Shown in pieces: positions 25,252-34,734 of a stretch of DNA of 64,000 bases. The translations under genes and the position numbers were made by a program. Below the pieces are notes generated by a model. The model made no database searches. It saw only the letters and a program-made list of their open reading frames with translations, and was not told the origin of the DNA. The DNA is taken from contig NZ_CP010407.1 in NCBI RefSeq assembly GCF_000830005.1, positions 62,001-126,000 on the forward strand, written 5' to 3'. Within the stretch, counting starts at the first letter, position 1. Each line of letters starts with the position of its first letter. The DNA is from Streptomyces vietnamensis (GTDB lineage: Bacteria > Actinomycetota > Actinomycetes > Streptomycetales > Streptomycetaceae).

Positions 25252-25893
25252 TCAGTACCTCTGCGCTGCGGTGAGCCGTGGCGTGAGCACCGGCTCGGGG
25301 GGCTGTCGGCTGATGACCACGGACTGCTTCCGCTCGCCCGGGGCGAGGTCCTCGGCGCCGACGAACTGGGTCTCGACGACCTTGCCCGACGGGTCGAGGA
25401 AGTCGACCCGGGCGGCGTAGGACGCCTTCGCGTTCGTCTTGTTGGTGATGGTGACGACGACGGTGAGCAGGCCGTTCGTGTCGGCCCGGGGCTTGCCGGT
25501 CATCCCGACCTCGTTCAGAGCGTTCCCCCTGCCCTCGACGCCCTTCAGAGCGTCCTCCGCCGCCTGCCGGGAGCGTTCGAGCTCGGCGCCGATCGACGCC
25601 TGGCGCGACGCCTCCCGGGCAGAGGCCGAGGCCGCCGCGGACGAGGCCGAGGCCTGCGCGGATGCGATCCGCGACTCTGCCGCCGAGGCGACCGAGGAGG
25701 GGTGCTCGCCGGAGAACGAGGCGGTGTCGGGCGCCGTGGGGCGCTCGCTGAACGCGGGTCTCCCGGCCTTGTCCCCGTCCGAGCCGCAGGACACGAGGCC
25801 GGCTACTGCGAGCGCGCTCGCGACGACGGCGACGGCGGCGCTCGCCGCCCGAGCGCGGACCGGCCGGCCCGCGCGGGGCAGTGGGGTGTTCAC
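25252..25893 (-). CDS. Secreted lipoprotein with FxLYD-like C-terminal domain
   Basis: A 213-residue protein with a signal peptide ending in the lipobox AGLVSC. A long Ala/Ser-rich helical region (~70-110, ASSAAASASAREASRQASIG) comes next. The C-terminal Ig-like domain (LTVVVTITNKTNAKASYAAR, VDFLDPSGKVVETQF, LAPGERKQS) is typical of FxLYD domains in actinobacterial lipoproteins. It probably sits on the outer face of the membrane. Its role is unknown. Confidence 0.8.
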   Translation of the reverse strand: MNTPLPRAGRPVRARAASAAVAVVASALAVAGLVSCGSDGDKAGRPAFSERPTAPDTASFSGEHPSSVASAAESRIASAQASASSAAASASAREASRQASIGAELERSRQAAEDALKGVEGRGNALNEVGMTGKPRADTNGLLTVVVTITNKTNAKASYAARVDFLDPSGKVVETQFVGAEDLAPGERKQSVVISRQPPEPVLTPRLTAAQRY

Positions 25894-25945
25894 GGTGCGT
25901 TCCTCCTGTGGCGCGCGGTCGTGGGCGATGGCCGTTGCGTCGTCG

Positions 25946-27040
25946 TCAGAAGCGCAGCACGGCGGCGATGCGGTTCGCGTCGGCCAGGGAGCCGTCGGGG
26001 ACGAATCGCACCTCGGCGCCCTTTTCCAGGGCCTGTTCGACGATCTCGTCCACGATGTCGTCGCGGGAGTCGAGGTCGGAGGCGTCCGCGGGTTCGAGGT
26101 GGTCGCCGTAGTCGCGCACGACGGTCCGGTAGTGCTCCTCGACGGCGAGCAGACGGATCCGGCCCTCCTTCGCGGCCTGGTGCACCTCGTCGAGACCGCC
26201 GGCGTACTCGTGCCGGCCCCGTGCCGCGTCCAGCTCGGCCAGCAGGGTGGCCGTCACGGCCTCCGCGTGGGCGGCGAGCAGCGGGGACACCGCCTTGCGT
26301 ACGGCCTCCCCGGGCCCGCGTCCGAGACCGCCCTGATGGAGGGTGGCCGTACCCTGCGGCAGCGATCCGGTCTCTTCCAGGAGCGAGACCGCGGGGGCCT
26401 CGCCGATCACGTACAGCGGGCGGGGTTCGGAGGCGAGGACGGTCCGCAGGGCCTCGTGCGCCTCCCGGAAGAAGGTGCGCGTGTCCTCGTCCCGGAAGGT
26501 GCTCGGGAGATCTCCGATACGTTCCTTGCGTTCGGCGTCCGGGTCCTCCAGGCTCCGGGTCAGCGGGAAGCCGTCGGCCGTGTGCTCGACGGCCCGCTCC
26601 GGCCCTCCGTTCCACAGGGCGATGCGGTCCGCCGCCACGGTCAGCGCCCAGTAGGGCCGCTCGGCCGACCGGGCGGCGACGAGGTTGCGCGTGAGGAACG
26701 TGTCGGCGATCACCACCCGCTCCGGGACCGTCCGGGCCACCGTCCACACCTGGTGCTCGCCCGGCGCCACGTAGATCACCAGGCCGTCCTCCGCATGGAC
26801 GAGGTCGATCTCGGCGACCGCCCGTTCCAGCTGGCTCAGCACGTCCGCACGCCGCTCCCGCGTCACGCCCGGGTCGTCCTCGAGCTCCTTCTCCGCCCGG
26901 GCCAGGAGGTTGCGCAGCCGTACGGGGTCCTGCGCATTGTCCGGTTCTCGGCGGTGGGTCGGCATCACGAGCGACACGGCGGGGTACGGGCGGGGCCGGC
27001 GCAGCTCGGCCAGCGCGCCGGTGCTGAGTGCGGGGTACAT
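25946..27040 (-). CDS. baeRF3-type (bacterial release-factor-like) protein
   Basis: A 364-residue cytosolic protein. It begins with VSLVMPTHRREPDNAQDPVR and RLRNLLARAEKELED, contains DGLVIYVAPGEHQVWTV, LYVIGEAPAVSLLEE, a central helical region and EGRIRLLAVEEHY, and ends VRFVPDGSLADANRIAAVLR. This is the arrangement of the bacterial archaeo-eukaryotic release factor-like family 3, implicated in ribosome or stress responses. The ATG behind GGAAGG was chosen. The neighbouring DUF1269 and lipoprotein genes point to a stress group. Confidence 0.75.
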   Translation of the reverse strand: MYPALSTGALAELRRPRPYPAVSLVMPTHRREPDNAQDPVRLRNLLARAEKELEDDPGVTRERRADVLSQLERAVAEIDLVHAEDGLVIYVAPGEHQVWTVARTVPERVVIADTFLTRNLVAARSAERPYWALTVAADRIALWNGGPERAVEHTADGFPLTRSLEDPDAERKERIGDLPSTFRDEDTRTFFREAHEALRTVLASEPRPLYVIGEAPAVSLLEETGSLPQGTATLHQGGLGRGPGEAVRKAVSPLLAAHAEAVTATLLAELDAARGRHEYAGGLDEVHQAAKEGRIRLLAVEEHYRTVVRDYGDHLEPADASDLDSRDDIVDEIVEQALEKGAEVRFVPDGSLADANRIAAVLRF

Positions 27041-27460
27041 GAATACACCTTCCGAAGGTCGTTCCCCGCGGACGTCGACGAAACGGTTCGACGGGTCGAA
27101 ATGGTCCCGCCGTCGGCTGCCGGCGCGGGCGGGGCGTCCGAGGTCTGGGCGCGCCGAAGTTCGGCCCGTATTTGACATCTTTGCCCGAAATCGATCTGTT
27201 CGCGAGTTGATGGGCCGGCCGCCGAATGAGGCCTCCCCGACGCGCAACCCCGTTCGCACGCCCTCTGAAGACGCGCGAACGGGGCGATCGCGGGTGGTTG
27301 ACGGACGGGTTCGTCGGTGCCGGCTACGAACCCGTCGTCGGAGCGGCCAGGACGCTGTCGCGGTACGGCGTCAGAACGACCGGACCCATCGCCGGTGTGA
27401 CGAGTGAGTCACCACGCCGACGACGAGGGGCTCTGCCGCGTCACCGCCCTCACTGACAAG
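27041..27460. other. Intergenic region without recognisable gene
   Basis: This holds the upstream region of the minus-strand baeRF3-like gene and about 200 bases with no conserved frame on either strand. It ends at a lone IS end (27481). Confidence 0.5.
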
Positions 27461-27480
27461 CCCATTTCACCCCTGCGCAC

Positions 27481-27497
27481 CAGGATGAAAACGGCTC
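27481..27497. repeat. Solo terminal repeat of the IS at 16122-17019
   Basis: CAGGATGAAAACGGCTC, identical over 17 bp to the inverted end at 17003-17019, is followed by the same ACT. The 20 bases before it (CCCATTTCACCCC...) also resemble the element's sub-terminal sequence. No transposase or second end is nearby, so this is a deletion scar. Confidence 0.75.
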
Positions 27498-27660
27498 ACT
27501 GAAACCCCTCGTCGAGATACTTCTGCCGCGATCCCGCTGCAGTGAACGAGGATCCGCACCGCTGGCGAGAGCCTTCTCCGGGATGCGGTCCTGCCGCAAC
27601 CGGTCGAGGCCCACGGGCAGCGGGCCGACCAGCTTGTCCAGCCAGAACGTTCCGACCGGC

Positions 27661-27807
27661 CTTCGGGTCGCCGTGCGGTCGGTGGAGCGGTGGCGTCAGG
27701 CCTGGCGGCAGGGCGGTTCGGCCGGCCGCAGTCGCCGCCCGGGCTCGGGGAGCGGCAGTTCGCTCAGCTGGAGCGGGAGTTGGAGAAGGGACCGCTCGCT
27801 CACTGCA
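27661..27807 (+). pseudogene. IS630-family transposase N-terminal fragment
   Basis: One frame reads VRSVERWRQAWRQGGSAG and, after a shift, the next reads LGERQFAQLERELEKGPLAH. Together they are the helix-turn-helix plus linker of an IS630-type transposase. It stops at the start of the flavoprotein gene's 3' end. Confidence 0.6.
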
Positions 27808-27811
27808 CGGG

Positions 27812-29161
27812 CTATCGCCGCGGTACGGGGACGAGGCGCAGGAGTGCGTGGAGGACGGCGTCGGTGGTGTCCTGCGCGGGCTCGTCGCCGACATGGGTCA
27901 GCAGGCGTGCCAGGACCCGCAAGAGATGCGGCGACGCCATCACTCGGGGGTGGAGGATCGGCCGGTAGCCGAACCGGGAGAAGAGCAGATCGCCCGCGAG
28001 GTTCCCCAGCCGGTAGTAGCGCGCCCATCGGCGCTGGATCTCGGCCGGGTACTGGTGCAGCGCGTGTTCCCGGCGCGGCCCGGCCGGTCGGGCCAGCGCC
28101 AGGGCGATGGTCTCCGCCGCCACCTCGGCGGCCTCCATCGCCTGGGCGATGCCCTCACCGCTCCACGGGCTGACCATGCCGGCGCTGTCACCCACGAGCA
28201 GCAGGCCCCGGCGGTACTGTGGTCGCCGGTTCAGGCCCATCGGCAGCGGCGCGCTACGCAAGGGGGAATCGGCGTTCCCTTCGTGCAGGCCCCACTCCTC
28301 GGGCAGGCGGGGGAGCCAGTGTTCCAGTGCCGCCCGCAGGTCCACGGGCCGGCGCCGCCGCTGCTGCGGCAGGGCTCCCAGGCCCACGTTGACGCGGCCG
28401 TCCCCCATGGGGAACACCCATCCGTATCCGGGCAGGTCGAGTCCGGTGCGGGGACAGCGCAGGTCGGCCCACAGCTCCAGGTAGGGGTCGTGGGTGCGGG
28501 CCTCGCTGCGGTAGTACCGGCGGGCGGCCGCCGCGACGGGTCGCTTCACATCCCGTTCGAACCCGAGGCCGAGAGCCGTACGCGCCGAGGCGCCGTCGGC
28601 CGCGATCACCAACGGGGCCCGGTAGCGCACCGGCTCCGCGTCCGGCCCACGCAAGGCCGTCACGCCGATGACGTGCCCCGCCCGGTCGGTCAGGGTGCCC
28701 GTCACCTTCACGTGGGTGCGCAGGCGCGCTCCGGTGGCGCTCGCGCGGGCGGCGAGCAGGTCGTCGAAGTCGTGCCGGCTGCGGGTGAGTCCGAAGTCGG
28801 GAAGGGCGCCCAGGCGGGGCCAGTCCAGCTCCGCCTGGTGTCCGTCGCAGACCCAGCGCATTCCTTTGTTGCGCATCCAGCCCGGCGCGTCGATGTCGAT
28901 GCCCAGCCGCACCAACTGGTGCACGCCGCGCGGGGTCAGCCCGTCACCGCACACCTTCTCCCGGGGGAAACCGCTCTTCTCCAGGAGCAGCACGTCCACA
29001 CCGGCTCGCGCCAGGTGTACCGCGGCAGCGGAACCAGCCGGTCCCGCCCCCACCACGATGACCTGCGCCTCCTCGTCACCGGCGCCTTCAGATCCCCCAC
29101 GGCCGCCGTCGATCCCGTCGCTTTTGGTGATCACTCCCCTACTATGCCCGCCGCCGGGCAC
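27812..29161 (-). CDS. Geranylgeranyl reductase-family FAD-dependent oxidoreductase
   Basis: A 449-residue flavoprotein. Its motifs are an N-terminal dinucleotide fold VIVVGAGPAGSAAAVHLARA, VLLLEKSGFPREKVCGDGLT, the middle motif VIAADGASARTALGLGFE and the C-terminal FAD site GLLLVGDSAGMVSPWSGEGI. These define the geranylgeranyl-reductase/CHL-P branch, whose members reduce isoprenoid chains (menaquinone, lipids, carotenoids) or hydroxylate aromatics. The first start is a GTG; another GTG ten codons in is possible. It stands alone, with IS630 debris at its 3' side, so the substrate is not inferable. Confidence 0.85.
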   Translation of the reverse strand: MPGGGHSRGVITKSDGIDGGRGGSEGAGDEEAQVIVVGAGPAGSAAAVHLARAGVDVLLLEKSGFPREKVCGDGLTPRGVHQLVRLGIDIDAPGWMRNKGMRWVCDGHQAELDWPRLGALPDFGLTRSRHDFDDLLAARASATGARLRTHVKVTGTLTDRAGHVIGVTALRGPDAEPVRYRAPLVIAADGASARTALGLGFERDVKRPVAAAARRYYRSEARTHDPYLELWADLRCPRTGLDLPGYGWVFPMGDGRVNVGLGALPQQRRRRPVDLRAALEHWLPRLPEEWGLHEGNADSPLRSAPLPMGLNRRPQYRRGLLLVGDSAGMVSPWSGEGIAQAMEAAEVAAETIALALARPAGPRREHALHQYPAEIQRRWARYYRLGNLAGDLLFSRFGYRPILHPRVMASPHLLRVLARLLTHVGDEPAQDTTDAVLHALLRLVPVPRR

Positions 29162-29410
29162 CGGCAGTCCGTTCGGCGCGGCAGAGGCGGCCGCCTGTCC
29201 GGGAAGGGCTTCGCGCGAGAGGTCGCGCCGGTGGTGGTGTACGTCGGGTGATCCCGGACAACCTCTGGCGAGACGTCTGGAGCATGAGGAGCGGATAGGA
29301 GTCCGCGGGGGCCGCGGTCCCCGGGCGGAGGGCCAGGGCCTGTCCGGCGGAGCAGGACCGGGCAGAGTCCATGCCGTGTCCTCTGGTTCAGGCCCGGCTC
29401 GCCCTCCGGC

Positions 29411-29801
29411 TCACGGGCCGAAGACGCAGGCCGGCATCCCGGGTGAGTAGCCGTCCTGGGCGACGGTCGGGGTGCCGATCCACCCGTCGTAGACGTAGCT
29501 GCCGTCGCTGAGCCTGTCCCAGGGGGTGAACGGCCTGCCGTACTGGGTGTGGACCCCGTCCCAACCGCCGTTGTTCACCTGGCAGACCACGTACACCATC
29601 GATTCGTAGTTCGCGGATCGGATGACGCGGGCACCGTAGTCCGCCCATTCACGCTTGAACACCCCGTCAGTGGCGTTCCCCCGGTGCCGGCCTTCGCCGT
29701 TCGCCGTGTTCTCGGTTGCCCTGGGCGGCCGGAGCTCCGGACCAAGCCAGGGACGCCGCCACCACAGCCATGGCTCCGGCCGCTCGTACACGCCGACCCA
29801 T
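29411..29801 (-). pseudogene. Secreted protein gene broken by a frameshift
   Basis: From the ATG at 29801 (after AGGAG) one frame gives a signal peptide (MGRRVRAAGAMAVVAASLAW, cut near APAAQG) but stops soon after. A second frame continues with the likely mature part (FKREWADYGARVIRSANYES, VYVVCQVNNGGWDGVHTQYG, YVYDGWIGTPTVAQDGYSPG), which looks like a small SH3-type exported domain. One indel around 29680-29730 separates them; a sequencing error would have the same effect. Confidence 0.6.
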
Positions 29802-29920
29802 CAGCGTTCTCCTCTCCGTACTCACGTCCTCGTCCCCGCCTGTCGGCGAATGCCTTGAAGTGAATCCGGCCGGACCGGTCGGCCACCAGCGGATCGGCCA
29901 CTCCCCACCAGACTCCGACC

Positions 29921-31641
29921 ATGCCCACGCCCTTGACCGACGCCCGCCCGCAGCGCCGGCGCCTCGCCCTCACCCTGCGCCGCGTCCGGCAGGAGCGCGG
30001 ACTGCCGCAGCGCGCCTTGGCACGGCTCCTGCATCTCAGTTCACACACGTCCGTCGGAGACTGGGAGCACGCCCGACGCGTACCCTCCGGCGACATCCTG
30101 GGCCGCTATGAGCGTCGCCTGGGGTTACCAGAAGGGAGTTACGGGTCGCCCGGCGCGAGCTGCCGGCTGCCGAGGCCGTGCGAAACGTCGCCAGTGCCGT
30201 CGCTTCGGCAGCCGCAGAGACAGCCGCTGTCGCTCGGGCATCCACTCAGCCGGCAGCATCGACAGCGCCTCGCACCGCGCCGGTCCGCCCGACGACCGCC
30301 GGCCTGCCGCCCGCGCCGAGCGACTTCAGCGGACGCGCCGACGACGTGGCCGAACTCCGCACCCTGCGGACAGGCCCGGCATCTGCGCCCGTCCTGGTAT
30401 CCGGGCCGCCCGGCGTCGGCAAGACCACCCTGGCTCTGTGGGTGGGGCACGCGGCGGCCGACCGGTTCCCCGACGGTCATCTCTTCGCCGATCTGCGTGA
30501 CACCCGGGCCGACGCCGACCCCGCCGCCGCGCTCCGCACTCTGCTGTCCGGACTCGGCATCCCGGGCCAGCGGATCCCGGCCGACATCGGGGCGCGCTCC
30601 GGACTCCTGCGCGCCCTCCTCACCGAGCGGCACGTGCTCCTCGTCCTCGACGACGCCGCAAGCGAGGCCCAGGTCAGACCGCTCCTGCCGGGCAGCAGCG
30701 GCTCCCGGGCGCTGGTCACCAGCCGCTCGCGTCTCTCGGGGCTCGCCGGGGTCCACCGCCTCACCCTTGCCCCTCTGCCCGAGCAGGACGCACGAACCCT
30801 GCTCGCCGCCATCGCCGGTCCCGGCCGGATCGCACGCGAACCCGACGCGGCCGCTGACATCGTCGCCACCTGCGGCAGGCTGCGGCTGGCCGTACGCATC
30901 GCGGCGAGCCGGCCGGCCATCTCCCCGACCTGGAGCCTGGCGCACCTGTCGGCGCAGCTGCGGGACGAGCGCACCCGGCTGTCCCTGCTCAAGGGCGGGG
31001 ACAACGACGTCCGGCAGGCCTTCATCTGCACCTACCGGCATCTGACGCCCCTGCAGGCGCGGCTCTTCCGCCTCCTCCCACTCGTACCGGCCCGGCACAC
31101 CGGTACGAAGTCCGCCGCGGCCGCGACGGGCGGCATGCCGCCACGGTGCTCGACGACCTGGCCGAGGCCGGGCTGCTCACCCCCGCCTCTGCGCCCGGCC
31201 GCCGGCAGACCCACGATCTGCTGCGGCTGTACGCCACCGAGCAGTCCGCCGCGCAGGACCGGCCCGTCACTCGGGCCGCGGCTTCCCGTGCCGAGCGCGA
31301 CGTGGAGCGGGCCGCCGGACTCAACGCGCTCGGGCCTGGCCCGCCTGGAACAAGGGCGGTGCGCGCGGGCTGTCGAGCACCATCAGGAGGCACTGGCCAC
31401 CGCGCGGGCGGCGCTCGGCGTGTTCCACGCACGCGAGGACGCCTGGGGACCGGCCGGCGCCCACCAGGTCATCGGCTGCGCCTTGGAGGGGCTCGGCCGG
31501 CAGGCCGAGGCAGCCGCAGCGTACCGGCACGCCATCGAACTGTTCACCGCCGTCGCCGACGCCGCCGCCGAGCGGACCGCGCCGGCTCTGCGGGCGATGG
31601 AGGAAGGGGCCGGCTCATACCCCGCCGCCCCGTTCCTCTGA
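29921..31641 (+). pseudogene. AfsR/NB-ARC-type regulator with several frameshifts
   Basis: Four parts are readable. An Xre helix-turn-helix (LTLRRVRQERGLPQRALARL) runs in the first frame to ~30150. An NB-ARC ATPase then follows in another frame: P-loop VSGPPGVGKTTLALWVGHAA, Walker B VLLVLDDA, and sensor LVTSRSRLSGL. The winged-helix part (TVLDDLAEAGLLTPA, HDLLRLYATEQ) shifts frame at ~31140, and TPR-like helices (EQGRCARAVEHHQEALATAR) return to the NB-ARC frame. At least three frame changes and a truncated C-terminus make it a decayed pathway-type regulator. Confidence 0.75.
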
Positions 31642-31724
31642 CCGAACCTGCCTGTTGCGCCGAGGGGTCCGGAAGGGCCCGTGTCAGCTGTCGAGACGGT
31701 CCTGCCCCCGGGCGCTCGGTTGTC

Positions 31725-32684
31725 TCAGCCGTGCAGGCGCGGGCCCTGGTGGCTCACCAGGGACAGCCAGTCGCGGTCGGTCGCCCTGCCGGTGACGGGG
31801 AGGCCCCGTTCGGCCTGGTAGATGCGCAGCACGTCCTCCGTCTCGGCGGTGAAGGTGCCGCTCACCACGGTCGGATGGCCGGCACCGGTGAGGAGCGACT
31901 GGAGTGCCTCGACCGCCGGACCGTAGTCGCCTCCGTCGAGCGGGACGACGAGCCTCGGCCAGGTCTGGGGGCCGACGCGGCCGTCCCGGACGAGGCCGAG
32001 GGACTTCTGGAACTCGGTGATCGCGGTGACGGTGGTGTGGTCGACGGTGCCGGTCACCTCTACCTCGTGGCCCTTCGCCCGGAGCAGGTACTGCACCGTA
32101 CGCGCCTCCCACAGCACGTCGCCGAGGCGCACGACCGGCCACTCGTCGCGCGAGGCCACCATGTCGGCGCCGCCGGTGCCCGGGCCGGTACCGGGCGGAG
32201 CGATCAACGGCCTCAGCCAGAGGCCCGCCGCGAAAGCCCCGCAGGCGAACAGGAACCACAGGATCCGGGGTACCCACACCGGGACGGCTACTGGTACGGC
32301 GACGGCGGCCGGACTCCCGATCACAACCGCGCCCGGGGCACCGGAGCTCATCGCCTCGCCCGGCGCCTGCGGCACGCGCGCGCGTGGCACGCGTCGCGCC
32401 TCCTGGGCCGCGCGGGCGAGCAGCAGCGCCTCCCCCAGCTCGCCGTCCGGTGCTTCGAGGGCCTCGTGCAGGGCCTCGACGACCGGCGGCGGGGCGGCCG
32501 TCGGCCGTCCCGGGTTCAGATAGCGGGACATGGTCGCCTGATCGACCCCGGCCCGGCGGGCCAGGGCCTTCTGTGTGGGACGCACCCCGGGGCACCCCTC
32601 CCACCACGCCCGGAGTACGGCGGTGAGCGCCGCGGCCGGATCGATCAGGGCGGGTTCCTCCGCGCCGGCCCGTGTGCGGTCCAT
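31725..32684 (-). CDS. Helix-turn-helix membrane protein with two peptidoglycan-binding domains
   Basis: A 319-residue protein. The N-terminal HTH (PTQKALARRAGVDQATMSRY) lies within ~100 cytosolic residues, followed by one membrane helix (~165-190, RILWFLFACGAFAAGLWL). Two PG_binding_1 repeats make up the rest (VQYLLRAKGHEVEVTGTVDH...FQKSLGLVRDGRVGPQTW and ALQSLLTGAGHPTVVSGTFT...YQAERGLPVTG). It could sense the cell wall outside and bind DNA inside. The ATG behind AGGGG was chosen. A long palindrome lies upstream, shared with the divergent M15-type peptidase gene. Confidence 0.85.
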   Translation of the reverse strand: MDRTRAGAEEPALIDPAAALTAVLRAWWEGCPGVRPTQKALARRAGVDQATMSRYLNPGRPTAAPPPVVEALHEALEAPDGELGEALLLARAAQEARRVPRARVPQAPGEAMSSGAPGAVVIGSPAAVAVPVAVPVWVPRILWFLFACGAFAAGLWLRPLIAPPGTGPGTGGADMVASRDEWPVVRLGDVLWEARTVQYLLRAKGHEVEVTGTVDHTTVTAITEFQKSLGLVRDGRVGPQTWPRLVVPLDGGDYGPAVEALQSLLTGAGHPTVVSGTFTAETEDVLRIYQAERGLPVTGRATDRDWLSLVSHQGPRLHG

Positions 32685-32726
32685 GTCGCATCCCCTATGC
32701 ATGTGCATCGTCGCAGGCCAGCCGGG

Positions 32727-32750
32727 TGCATCCATGCGTGCATGGATGCA
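32727..32750. promoter_or_regulatory. 11-bp perfect palindrome, likely operator
   Basis: TGCATCCATGC-GT-GCATGGATGCA lies 43 bases upstream of the HTH/peptidoglycan-binding gene and in the region shared with the divergent peptidase gene. A partly related ATGCATGTGCAT lies at ~32697. It is a good candidate site for the HTH protein itself. Confidence 0.6.
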
Positions 32751-32954
32751 TGAGCGCTGGCGGGTGCCGAGGCTAGCGGCGCGGGGCCTTCGGGCGGCAC
32801 GGTGTGCGGGCCGGGAGGGTGCCACCGCTCCCGGCGTCCCGACCGCTCCCGCCGCGGTACATCCGCGTGCCGCCGTTCCGGTGCGGGGGACGACTTCATC
32901 TCCGCACCTCACCTGAACGGGTGAGGTGGTCTGTTGACGAAAGGACACACAGTC

Positions 32955-33449
32955 ATGCGCAAGTGGACCGGCCCCACCCTCCTCGCCGCGGTCGCCGCCC
33001 CACTCCTCGTGGTCGCGCCATCCGCCGACGCGGCCCCCGCCAAGTACACCCACTCGGCCGCCTCCCAGCAGTTCCGCGCGGCGGGTGTCTCCTGGACGTC
33101 GAGCAAGAACTGCTCGGACTGGAACCGGAAGGGCTGTACGTCCTTCACGAACATCAACCGGGCGACCGTCGCCGGGGCCATCGCCTTCAAGAAGGCCAGC
33201 CGCTGCACAGTGGTCATCACCGGCGGCACCGAGGTCGGTCACAGCACCCGGGGCACGTACACTCACCGCAGCGGCTACAAGGTCGACATGTCGGTACAGA
33301 CGTCCTGTCTCGACACGTACATCATGAAGCACTACAAGAAGGCCGGCACGCGCGGCGACGGGGCCCGGCTCTACAAGTCCCCGAACGGCAACGTGTACGC
33401 CCGCGAGAAGCACCACTGGGACATCACGTACTACAACGGCAAGGTCTGA
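32955..33449 (+). CDS. Secreted M15-type (DD-peptidase-like) cell-wall peptidase
   Basis: A 164-residue exported protein with a signal peptide (MRKWTGPTLLAAVAAPLLVV, cut after ADA). The mature domain has TGGTEVGHSTRGTYTHRSGY, KVDMSVQ, and KHHWDITYYNG at the end. The H-x6-D and HHWD segments match the zinc ligands of the M15/hedgehog peptidase fold. Two cysteine pairs suggest disulfides. RBS GAAAGG. Being divergent from a peptidoglycan-binding HTH protein supports a cell-wall role. Confidence 0.8.
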   Translation: MRKWTGPTLLAAVAAPLLVVAPSADAAPAKYTHSAASQQFRAAGVSWTSSKNCSDWNRKGCTSFTNINRATVAGAIAFKKASRCTVVITGGTEVGHSTRGTYTHRSGYKVDMSVQTSCLDTYIMKHYKKAGTRGDGARLYKSPNGNVYAREKHHWDITYYNGKV

Positions 33450-33459
33450 CCAGCCGCTA

Positions 33460-33492
33460 CCGGGGCTGGGACCGGTCCGGTCCCAGCCCCGG
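33460..33492 (+). terminator. Terminator after the M15-type peptidase gene
   Basis: CCGGGGCTGGGACCGG and its exact complement are separated by one T, giving a stem of about 14 bp with a small loop. It begins 11 bases after the stop codon. Confidence 0.8.
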
Positions 33493-33599
33493 CCGTAGGA
33501 CGACGCCCATCCGGTGCGCGTAGTTGACCGCTGGTGCACAAGAAAACTGAACCTCTGCCGGCCGAACCTGCCGAGTCCGACCCGATCCGGCACGGCCAC

Positions 33600-34320
33600 A
33601 GGGCGGCGGCCGACGCCGGTACGGGGACCGCGAAGTGCTGGCCGCGATCGTCTTCGTGGCCACGACAGGCTGCACCTGGCGGCAGCTGCCGCCGGTCTTC
33701 GGGCCGTCGGGGCCGACCGCACACCGGCGCTTCACCGAGTGGAGTACCGCCCGCGTCTGGGCCAAGCTGCACCGTGTCATCCTCGACGAACTGGGCTCGC
33801 GCGGCAGCCTGGACTGGTCGCGCTGCGCGATCGACTCGGTGAACATGCGGGCCCTGAAAGGGGAGAGCTGACAGGTCCGAACCCTGTCGACCGGGGCAAG
33901 AAAGGCTCGAAGATCCACTTGATCACCGAGCGGACCGGTCTGCCCGTCTCTGTCGGGATCTCCGGCGCGAACCTCCACGACAGCCAGGCGCTTGAGCCGC
34001 TGGTACGCGGCATTCCTCCGATCCGGTCCCGCCGCGGCCCGCGCCGACGACGGCCCGCCAAACTCCACGCGGACAAGGGATACGACCACGACCACCTGCG
34101 CCGTTGGCTCCGCTCGCGCGGCATCCGTCACCGCATCGCGCGAAGAGGCATCGAATCCTCCACGCGGCTGGGCCGGCACCGCTGGACGATCGAGCGCACG
34201 ATGTCCTGGCTGGGCGGCTGCCGCCGCCTGCACCGCCGCTACGAGCGCAAGGCCGAACACTTCCTGGCCTTCGCCGGGATCACAGCCGCCCTCATCTGCT
34301 ACCGCAGACCGACCACCTGA
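33600..34320 (+). pseudogene. IS5-family (IS427-like) transposase in two frames
   Basis: The first frame gives EVLAAIVFVATTGCTWRQLP, WAKLHRVILDELGS and WSRCAIDSVNMRALKGES with the first Asp, then stops. The second, shifted by -1, continues LTGPNPVDRGKKGSKIHLIT, KLHADKGYDHDHLRRWL with the second Asp, and RWTIERTMSWLGGCRRLHRR with the Glu. Elements of this group often make one protein by frameshifting, and an AAAGGGG run lies at the crossover, so it may be a functional two-ORF IS. The N-terminal ~40 codons look worn, which favours a remnant. Confidence 0.7.
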
Positions 34321-34353
34321 CGGGCAGCACCTCCAGGTGCGACGATCCACACC

Positions 34354-34734
34354 GTGATCGGATGGATGCACCACACGCCGCGCTGGGCGGTCATATCGGC
34401 CTGCGTCATCGCAGCCGTCCTGCTCTTCGTCGGCGCTTCCGCGCACATCACCGACCTCCTCAGCCACGGTCTGCGCCCCTACGACTGGGCACCAGGGTGG
34501 CTCAACCTCTACTGGTCCTCGCTGGCGCTGTTCGACACGCTCGCTGCCGTGTTCCTGATCAGGGGCAGACGCCGAGGAACCGACCTCGCCTGCGCCATCA
34601 TGGCGACCGACCTCGCCGCCAACTGGTACGCGGTCTACGGCATCCAGCACAGCAACCTCGCCGCTCAGCCCGGTCTTCAACGACTGACCGTCTTCGCCTC
34701 ACTCGTCCTGACGAACCTCGAAGTCAACCGCTGA
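34354..34734 (+). CDS. Small four-helix membrane protein
   Basis: A 126-residue hydrophobic protein starting at GTG (an ATG follows four codons later). Helices are at about 10-30, 45-70, 78-100 and 105-120 (VISACVIAAVLLFVGASAHI, YWSSLALFDTLAAVFLI). No family motif was recognised. Confidence 0.55.
   Translation: MIGWMHHTPRWAVISACVIAAVLLFVGASAHITDLLSHGLRPYDWAPGWLNLYWSSLALFDTLAAVFLIRGRRRGTDLACAIMATDLAANWYAVYGIQHSNLAAQPGLQRLTVFASLVLTNLEVNR

Noticed and set aside
29162..29410. Search for a gene between the flavoprotein and the frameshifted secreted protein.
   Set aside because: No frame with conserved content or ribosome site on either strand.
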